This document shows, piece by piece, positions 7,027 through 12,793 of a stretch of DNA of 12,793 bases; position 1 is the stretch's first letter; the number at the start of each line of letters is the position of its first letter. The notes below the pieces were generated by a model. It searched no databases, had not been told where the DNA came from, and saw nothing but the letters and a program-made list of their open reading frames with translations. Source of the stretch: Deltaproteobacteria bacterium (GTDB lineage Bacteria; Desulfobacterota; Desulfobacteria; Desulfobacterales; B30-G6); contig QMMS01000110.1 in assembly GCA_003647375.1 (NCBI GenBank), forward strand, positions 1 through 12,793, given 5' to 3'. The translations under genes were made by a program, and so were the position numbers.

Positions 7027-10000
7027 TTAGGTTTCTGTGCTTTTTATGTGCAATATTCTTTTGAGGCCGGATACGGTATCCAGTGTCAAACTCAGTAATG
7101 CAGGAATCAGAAAAATGGTGAAAATTGTCGAGACCAGGATGCCACCAATGACGACGCTGCCAAGTCCGCGATAGAATTCGGAACCTGCCCCGGGTGAAAG
7201 CACCAGGGGTGTCATGGCGCATACCGTGGTGATGCTGCTCATATAGATGGGTCGTATTCGTGACCGAACCGACTCGGTGATGGCCTCTCGCGATGCCATG
7301 GCGGCATTACGCATATTGTTGAGTGTCTGGTGAACGATAAGAATCGCATTGTTCACGACAATACCCACCAGTATGACAAAACCGAGCATGGTAATAATAT
7401 CCAGGGGCTGATAAATAACAAACCGGTTAAGCAGAAAAAGACCCACGAAACCCCCGGCCGCCGCCAGGGGAACGCTGAACATAATGATAAATGGGTATAG
7501 AAAGTTTTCAAACAGAGCTGACATGAGCAGATAGCTGATAACCACCGCCAGCAAAAAGTTCCACATGAGTGACTCCCGGGTTCGTGTGAGGTTATCTGCG
7601 GTACCTCCCATATGGATTTGGTAGATATTGCCCAGAACGCCACTGCTCTTCAAAGGATCGATGACCTTTTCGGCAACCAGCTGGGTGGCTGTTTCCAGCG
7701 CAATTTCCGCTGGTGGAATAATCTGTATGGTGATGGCTCTTTGTGCATGCAGATGATTGATCTGGCTGGGCCCCTCCGTCAAACGGATATCTGCCACCGA
7801 TGCCAGGGTCACTTTTTCTCCGGATGGTGCAATCACCGGAAGGCCTGATAAATCCTGAATTTCTGATATTCTGTTTTCTTCCGTCTTGACTACGAGGTCT
7901 ATCTCTTCTCCCAGAAAACGGAACCCGCCGGCACGTGCGCCGTCCACCAGGACATTGACCGTTGTACCCAGATCGGCAGTGGTCATGCCTAATCGCGTCA
8001 AACGATCCCGGTCGGGGACTATCTGCATTTCCGGGCTTCCCAGGTCAAGACTCGGTATGGGACGAATCTGGGCGCCGGGTAATACCTGCATGGCACCTCC
8101 AAAGACCTGTCGTCCAAGTTTGATCAGTTGCACCAGATCAGGGCCTGTTATTTCAACTTCGATGGATCGACCCTTGCCGATGCCCCTTGCGAAAAGTCCC
8201 GGCTGCTGAACCACGGCTATCATTCCGGGTATTTTTCTGAGGGCACCATAGATATATGGAAGCAGTTCGCGTGTCCGTTCTTGAATTTTGGACATCATCC
8301 CCATAAACGCCTGTTGCCCGAAAGCCACAAAGAAAAAGCTCTCCAATGGGGGAAGATTCAGTTTCAGGGCCGTTTCACTATCTCCTTCATGGTTGATTAA
8401 GGGCAGAATATCTTTTTCCACCTCCTGGGCAATTCGTTTCATTTCATCCTGGTTATAGCCGGGTGGGGGTATGAGAACACCGAACAGCATTTCCCGGTTT
8501 CCCTGGGGAAGATACTCTGTTTTGGGTATCAACCCGAGGGAAAAGCTGACGGACAGGATGGTTAAAACAAACACCACCATAACCCTGGCGGTCACATAGC
8601 CGCACATCCAGTAGATAAAACGGGTGATCATATTGACGAACCCACCGGCCAGTCCTTTTATGGAAAACCGGCTCCTCCTTTTTGGAGAGCTTGTATCGAC
8701 CCGACCCAGAATCTTGGCAGACAGCGTCGGTATACCGGTAATGGACACCACTAAACTCAACAAAACCGCACTGCTGATAGCAATGGCGATATCACGAAAA
8801 AGCTGACCCGCTTCTTCCTGTACAAATACGATGGGCAGAAATACCGCCACGGTGGTCAGCGTACTCGCCAGGACGGCTCCCCAGACTTCTACAGTACCGT
8901 CATAGGCGGCCTTGGCACGCGATTTCCCCATTTCACGGTGACGAAAAATATTCTCAAACACCACAATGGAGTTATCCACCACCATGCCGATGGCAAAACT
9001 GAGTCCTGCCAGGCTGACCACATTGATATTACGTCCCAGCAGGGTCATGATAAGAAAGGTGGCGATTACACTGATGGGGATTGCCAAAGAAACAATAAAG
9101 GTACTGGCAATATTCCTTAGAAACAGAATCAGCACTATAACCGCCAGAATACCCCCAAGAAAAATGTTCTTCCGCACGAGATCGATGGCGCTGTAAATAT
9201 AACGGGTTTCATCGTAGACTTGGCGGATCATCAGCTTTCTGTCCTTGAGAATCGAATCATTGAGATCCTTCAGGACCTCTTTCAAACGACTCATGATAAC
9301 CAGTACATTGGAACCCGGTTCCCGGACCACGTTCATGACGATGGTGGGTGAGCCTTCGTGTCGGACGACCACGTCCAGCTTTTCATAACCGATCTGGACA
9401 TGTGCGACATCTCCTATCTTTACCGGTATATGGTTCACCCGTTTGATGATAACATTTTCAACGTCGGTCACATCCCTGAACTCACCCACCGTCCGTGTGA
9501 CATATTTTCGTTTGCCTTCATCAAAACTGCCGGCACTCACGTTCCTGTTTTCAACAGCCAGTGCCCTTAAAAGTTCGGGTATGGTAATTTTGCGTGCGGC
9601 CATCGCTTCCGTGTCGATGGTGACGGTAAGCTCCCTTTCCTGGCCCCCATAAACATTGACCGAAGCAATATTATCGATTCTTTCCAGGAAAGGTTTGACT
9701 TGATCATTGATAAAGTCAAACTCCTGATTCAAAATACCCTGGTAGCCATCTCCGGTTTTCAATACCATCCAGGCGATAGCCTGCTCTCGCCGGCCCCCGG
9801 ATTTGATCAGGGGTTTGTCTGCGTCAGCTGGATATTTTTTTACCTGGTCCAGCTTCTTGGACACCCGTAGCAGGGCATCATCCGGATCCGTGCCGATCTC
9901 AAACATCAGGTTGATGTAGGCATAGCTGTCCCGGCTTTCACTTTCCATGCTGTCCAGTCCTTCGAGGTTTTTCAACTCCTCTTCCTGGACATCGATAATC

Positions 10001-10185
10001 TCCCGTTCCACCTCCTGAGGGCTTGCGCCTTCCCATCTCGTTTCCACGGACACTTCAGGTAGATCGACATTCGGCGTCAACTGGATCGGAATTCTGTAAA
10101 GCGAAATAAAACCGAACAGGACAAGCAGGATAGCGCCCACAATGACGGTTACCGGTCTTTTGATAGCAGTATCGACAAGTTTCAT
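7027..10185 (-). CDS. RND efflux pump, inner-membrane transporter (AcrB/HAE1-like)
   Basis: Full-length RND permease of 1052 residues: a proton-driven pump that by family forms trimers and exports hydrophobic or amphiphilic compounds through a periplasmic adaptor and an outer-membrane channel. It has the duplicated layout: a first membrane helix (about 12-30), a large periplasmic loop (about 31-335), a block of helices (about 338-490), then the same arrangement again (helix near 532-553, periplasmic loop to about 870, final helices to about 1035). The helix-4 motif reads AIGMVVDNSIVVFENI (398-413) and helix 10 reads GIVVNNAILIV (941-951), with SRIRPIYMSS (975-984) after it. The relay has Asp404 followed by Asn405, where AcrB has Asp407-Asp408, and Asn945 at the AcrB Lys940 position. 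The start ATG overlaps the adaptor stop (TGATG). The drug-type subfamily is fairly clear; the substrate is unknown. Confidence 0.95.
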   Translation of the reverse strand: MKLVDTAIKRPVTVIVGAILLVLFGFISLYRIPIQLTPNVDLPEVSVETRWEGASPQEVEREIIDVQEEELKNLEGLDSMESESRDSYAYINLMFEIGTDPDDALLRVSKKLDQVKKYPADADKPLIKSGGRREQAIAWMVLKTGDGYQGILNQEFDFINDQVKPFLERIDNIASVNVYGGQERELTVTIDTEAMAARKITIPELLRALAVENRNVSAGSFDEGKRKYVTRTVGEFRDVTDVENVIIKRVNHIPVKIGDVAHVQIGYEKLDVVVRHEGSPTIVMNVVREPGSNVLVIMSRLKEVLKDLNDSILKDRKLMIRQVYDETRYIYSAIDLVRKNIFLGGILAVIVLILFLRNIASTFIVSLAIPISVIATFLIMTLLGRNINVVSLAGLSFAIGMVVDNSIVVFENIFRHREMGKSRAKAAYDGTVEVWGAVLASTLTTVAVFLPIVFVQEEAGQLFRDIAIAISSAVLLSLVVSITGIPTLSAKILGRVDTSSPKRRSRFSIKGLAGGFVNMITRFIYWMCGYVTARVMVVFVLTILSVSFSLGLIPKTEYLPQGNREMLFGVLIPPPGYNQDEMKRIAQEVEKDILPLINHEGDSETALKLNLPPLESFFFVAFGQQAFMGMMSKIQERTRELLPYIYGALRKIPGMIAVVQQPGLFARGIGKGRSIEVEITGPDLVQLIKLGRQVFGGAMQVLPGAQIRPIPSLDLGSPEMQIVPDRDRLTRLGMTTADLGTTVNVLVDGARAGGFRFLGEEIDLVVKTEENRISEIQDLSGLPVIAPSGEKVTLASVADIRLTEGPSQINHLHAQRAITIQIIPPAEIALETATQLVAEKVIDPLKSSGVLGNIYQIHMGGTADNLTRTRESLMWNFLLAVVISYLLMSALFENFLYPFIIMFSVPLAAAGGFVGLFLLNRFVIYQPLDIITMLGFVILVGIVVNNAILIVHQTLNNMRNAAMASREAITESVRSRIRPIYMSSITTVCAMTPLVLSPGAGSEFYRGLGSVVIGGILVSTIFTIFLIPALLSLTLDTVSGLKRILHIKSTET

Positions 10186-11279
10186 CAGTTAACAACCTGT
10201 ACGGCCTGACCGGGTCTCAAGCGCTCGTTGCCCCGTGTAACCACCTGTTGGCCCGGTTCCAGAGGCCCTTCGATTGCGGCATCACTATCATAGTAGCCCA
10301 CGACCTTGACGGGAACAGGAACGGCCTTGCCACTGTCGATGGTATAGACCAGGCGCAGGTTCCCAGACGTTACAATGGCATCCTTGGGCAGCAGCTTGAC
10401 CGTTCGCTTCTCCCCGACACTGAACGTGACCGTTGCGGCCATGCCGCTCTTTATCCTGAAACCCTTGTTTGACAACTCGATGTGTACAGAGAATGTTCTG
10501 GCGTTTGAATCTCCCATTGGAAGAATCGTGGAAACGGTTGCGGACAGGGGTGATTTACCCAGGCTAGTGATGACCGCACGGACAGTGCTGTTGGATTTGA
10601 TCCCCACTATATATTTTTCAGGTACATCCACCGTGATGAGGATGCGGTTCATGTCCACCAGCGTTACAACCGGACCGCCGGTTTTGATCCATTCCCCTAC
10701 CTGGGTATGCTCTGCCGCAACAAAACCTGCAAAAGGCGCCTGAACACTTTTTTTGGAAATTTCGTATTTCAACTGTTCGATATCAGCCGCATTCATTAAA
10801 AGATCTTTTTCAAGAGCACTATGATTGTAGAAAGCTTCGTCATACTGTCTTTCCGCCACGCTGTTGCTACTCTTGAGACTGCTGATGCGCTGCAGTTCCT
10901 TTTCAGCCAGAACGAGTGCCGCCTGGATACCGGCACGGGCAGCCATGGTTCCTTTAAGCCGTAGCCGCGCACCGGTAGACCCCAATACCGCCAGCGGCGT
11001 TCCCCTGGTGATAAAGTCCCCGGCTTTGACATAAAAGGCCTCCACCAGACCCGACACCTCGGATGCAACGACACTCTCCCGGATAGGCTTTGTGGTGCCG
11101 ATCAAGGAAATCCGGTCACGGACGGTCTTTTTCAGAACAGGCGCCGTCTTGACCGGAACAGCTGGACGTGCTTTTTTCTGTTCCTGGGCATATGAAAAAG
11201 AAGTAAAATTGGCCCCCGCAAACATTGCCAGGGATAAACATACCAGTGTACGGATAAAGAACCGATAAAACAGATGCAT
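10185..11279 (-). CDS. RND periplasmic adaptor (membrane fusion protein, HlyD/AcrA-like)
   Basis: Exported adaptor of 364 residues that bridges the RND pump and an outer-membrane channel. A Sec signal peptide (1-31) ends at FSYA before QEQK; there is no lipobox, so it is probably not lipid-anchored. The first half of the lipoyl-like domain is PIRESVVASEVSGLVEAFYV (65-84) with KAGDFITRGTPLAVLGS. A helical hairpin follows (about 108-177, shorter than in AcrA), then the second lipoyl half QAPFAGFVAAEHTQVGEWIK (180-199), a beta-barrel domain (about 211-290) and a membrane-proximal domain to the end. A GGGAGAG site (11287-11293) lies 7 bases before the ATG. Its stop shares one base with the pump start. 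It is the first gene of the pump-AOR-MoaD set. No TolC-like gene is in the window. Confidence 0.93.
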   Translation of the reverse strand: MHLFYRFFIRTLVCLSLAMFAGANFTSFSYAQEQKKARPAVPVKTAPVLKKTVRDRISLIGTTKPIRESVVASEVSGLVEAFYVKAGDFITRGTPLAVLGSTGARLRLKGTMAARAGIQAALVLAEKELQRISSLKSSNSVAERQYDEAFYNHSALEKDLLMNAADIEQLKYEISKKSVQAPFAGFVAAEHTQVGEWIKTGGPVVTLVDMNRILITVDVPEKYIVGIKSNSTVRAVITSLGKSPLSATVSTILPMGDSNARTFSVHIELSNKGFRIKSGMAATVTFSVGEKRTVKLLPKDAIVTSGNLRLVYTIDSGKAVPVPVKVVGYYDSDAAIEGPLEPGQQVVTRGNERLRPGQAVQVVN

Positions 11280-11315
11280 TGGGCTACTCTCCCGCCTGAT
11301 TACAATAATAAGAAA

Positions 11316-11344
11316 TTGATATCAGAATAAAGGCCGACCATCAA
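11316..11344 (-). promoter_or_regulatory. Possible sigma-70-type promoter of the pump-AOR operon
   Basis: In the 85-base gap upstream of the adaptor gene, the minus strand carries TTGATG (11339-11344) and TATCAA (11316-11321) separated by 17 bases, each matching 4 of 6 consensus positions. The -10 region overlaps a TGATATCA palindrome. The match is weak, and the operon may instead be read through from the dehydrogenase gene. I see no terminator in the gap. Confidence 0.22.
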
Positions 11345-11364
11345 GGTGATTACGCCCAGCGATA

Positions 11365-12624
11365 TTATTTATGATGCCTTGCTATGCGGTAGGGGTGTGG
11401 ATTGATATGGGGCGATGCTTCCTCCATGATGTCCGCGACGAGTTTCCCCGTACCCGGCGCCGCGCTGAGCCCGATCATGTTATGCCCGGCTGCAATCATG
11501 ACATTTTTCAACCGGGGCGACCAGTCGATGAAGGGCAGTCCATCCATGGTCATGGGTCGGAAGCCACACCATTCTTCTTTTCTCTCTTTGAATTGCCATT
11601 GATCGGAATAGCCATTGAAACCGTTTGTCAAAGCTGACAATCGTTGTGGGTTCAAGTGGGTATCAAACCCTGAAAATTCCATGGTGCCTCCCAGCCGACA
11701 CGCATCGGACCAGGGCGTGGAGACCATGCTCTGCTCTTCAAAAAAGCATGGGATCTTTGGAAATGATTGCGATCGATCCATGGTGATGGAATACCCCTTT
11801 CCCGGTTGGATCGGAAGGTTGCACCCCAGCACGTTCTCGAAACAGGGCGCCCAGGCCCCTGTGGCCAGCACAAATGCATCGGCCGAAAGTTCCGTGTCTT
11901 TGGTGACAATGGAAACGGCAATACCATTTTCCTGTCGAAACGTTTGAACCGGACAGTCCTCCAAAATCCGTACTCCGCGACCGAGAAGAATCCGGCGTAG
12001 CTCAGACATGAGCCGTTCGGGCCGTAGATGGGCGGTCTGCCTGTAAAACCATCCACCGCTGACGCGATTTCCCAGGGCCGGCACCAACCCAAGCATTGCT
12101 TTCCTATCCAGGGGCTGCGCCTCTATCTTGAACCGTCTTAAAAAAGCATCTGTCCTGCGATAATCATTCCACCCCTTTGCGGATCTATAAATATGAAGGG
12201 AGCCGCCCACGTCCCAGTCACAGGCCACCTTTTCTGCCTCGATAAACGCCGGGTACAACTCAAAACTGCTCTGCAGCAATGCATGGCGGCCTTTCACAGA
12301 TTTCAAAACAGCTTTTGGTTGCGTATGACAAACAAACTGATAGAACCATTTAATCAGACCAACGTCCAATCGCGGCTTGATATATAGCGGTGAATCTTTA
12401 ATCAGCATCCACTTGAGCGCTTTGGTCAGGGTATCCAGGGAGTTAAGGGGCAAGATATGATTGGGGACGATCAGGCCGCAGTTGCTGCTGGAGGCTCCCT
12501 GGCCGAAACGGTCTTTATCGACGACGGTTACCGACCACCCATTTTCCAACAGGTAATAAGCTGCAAACCCACCGATGACACCACCGCCGATGATGATGAC
12601 ATGCTTCGATTTTTTCATCAGCAT
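11365..12624 (-). CDS. DadA-like FAD-dependent amino-acid dehydrogenase/oxidase
   Basis: Flavoprotein of 419 residues in the DAO family (D-amino-acid dehydrogenase, glycine/sarcosine oxidase and relatives), which oxidatively deaminate small amino acids to 2-oxo acids or aldehydes, passing electrons to quinone or oxygen. The N-terminus has the Rossmann FAD motif GGGVIGG (13-19) after a beta strand, and VVDKD (34-38) ends the second strand. The following GASSSNCGLIVPNHILPL (43-60) and ALKWMLIKDSPLYIKPRLD (69-87) match the DadA branch best in my judgement. Further FAD contacts are LATGAWAP (253-260) and the C-terminal AAGHNMIGLSAAPGTGKLVADI (378-399). Length is normal for the family. Only a weak AAAG-type ribosome binding site precedes the ATG at 12624; an alternative ATG two codons in is possible. 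It is 85 bases upstream of the adaptor gene on the same strand, so it may share the transcript. The exact substrate is undetermined. Confidence 0.88.
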   Translation of the reverse strand: MLMKKSKHVIIIGGGVIGGFAAYYLLENGWSVTVVDKDRFGQGASSSNCGLIVPNHILPLNSLDTLTKALKWMLIKDSPLYIKPRLDVGLIKWFYQFVCHTQPKAVLKSVKGRHALLQSSFELYPAFIEAEKVACDWDVGGSLHIYRSAKGWNDYRRTDAFLRRFKIEAQPLDRKAMLGLVPALGNRVSGGWFYRQTAHLRPERLMSELRRILLGRGVRILEDCPVQTFRQENGIAVSIVTKDTELSADAFVLATGAWAPCFENVLGCNLPIQPGKGYSITMDRSQSFPKIPCFFEEQSMVSTPWSDACRLGGTMEFSGFDTHLNPQRLSALTNGFNGYSDQWQFKERKEEWCGFRPMTMDGLPFIDWSPRLKNVMIAAGHNMIGLSAAPGTGKLVADIMEEASPHINPHPYRIARHHK

Positions 12625-12670
12625 ACATTTTCTTTATATTTATGGTCTTCTCTTTTTCCGGCTGTTAGAC

Positions 12671-12793
12671 TAGTGTCCGTCCAGAAATGAGGATTTTTGC
12701 GTGAGATCAAGGCGGACGACAGATTTAACCCGGAGTAATAGCGTGCTATTTTGAGGAGTTAAATCATGGCGTCCAACGCCGATATCGCGGAAA
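12671..12793. repeat. Long imperfect palindromic repeat (MITE-like), cut by the window end
   Basis: From TAGTGTCCGTCC (12671) the sequence folds back on itself around a centre near 12743. The inner stem is AATAGC/GCTATT (12737-12742 with 12745-12750) and the next perfect stem is GATTTAAC/GTTAAATC (12722-12729 with 12758-12765). Outward pairing continues imperfectly: GGCGGAC faces GTCCAACGCC, and TTTTTGCG (near 12694-12701) faces CGCGGAAA at the window edge. By symmetry the element should run about 23 bases past the window and end in a complement of TAGTGTCC. The first bases look like the terminal inverted repeat of a small non-autonomous mobile element or a dispersed intergenic repeat. From memory, similar elements are frequent in Desulfobacteraceae; I cannot verify this here. 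Confidence 0.65.

Noticed and set aside
12766..12793. ATG preceded by GAGGAG that could start a plus-strand gene (MASNADIAE...)
   Set aside because: The ATG and its apparent ribosome binding site lie inside the palindromic repeat, and part of the site pairs with the left arm. Only nine codons are visible, so it is better explained by the repeat.

Overview
The window looks like chromosomal DNA of an anaerobic, sulfate-reducer-like bacterium, most likely Desulfobacterota. This is an inference from three things: a tungsten-type aldehyde:ferredoxin oxidoreductase with its own MoaD-like protein, a Cache/HD-GYP receptor of a type common in those bacteria, and a palindromic repeat starting TAGTGTCCGTCC at the right edge that I associate from memory with that group. 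No taxonomic marker is present, so the assignment is tentative.

Layout, left to right. (1) 1-978, plus strand: the C-terminal five-sixths of a cysteine desulfurase that begins outside the window. (2) 989-4038, minus strand: a signalling pair transcribed right to left, a PA14-domain lipoprotein followed 35 bases later by a membrane receptor with a Cache sensor, HAMP and an unusually long HD-GYP output domain. It converges on the desulfurase with a 10-base gap. (3) 4039-4678: about 640 bases with little convincing coding content. It holds a doubtful 78-codon ORF, a seven-codon mini-ORF behind a strong ribosome binding site, and a 17-base inverted repeat. (4) 4679-11279, minus strand: a tightly packed four-gene operon, in order of transcription a periplasmic adaptor (MFP), an RND inner-membrane pump, an aldehyde:ferredoxin oxidoreductase (AOR) and a ThiS/MoaD-like sulfur carrier. 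The junctions are a TGATG overlap, a 12-base gap in which the AOR ribosome binding site abuts the pump stop codon, and a GTGA overlap, so translational coupling is likely. (5) 11365-12624, minus strand: a DadA-like FAD amino-acid dehydrogenase, 85 bases upstream of the adaptor and possibly in the same transcript. (6) 12671 to the end: a long imperfect palindrome cut by the window edge.

How the genes may work together. The most interesting unit is the pump-AOR-MoaD operon. AOR oxidises aldehydes to acids with ferredoxin as electron acceptor, and the MoaD-like protein could serve synthesis of its tungstopterin. Coupling these to a drug/solvent-type RND pump suggests one response to a toxic aldehyde or related compound: oxidise it inside and export it, or its acid. 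No outer-membrane TolC-type partner lies in the window. The PA14 lipoprotein and the HD-GYP receptor look like a separate envelope-sensing c-di-GMP module. All individual gene families are known; what deserves attention is the combination and a few departures from consensus residues.
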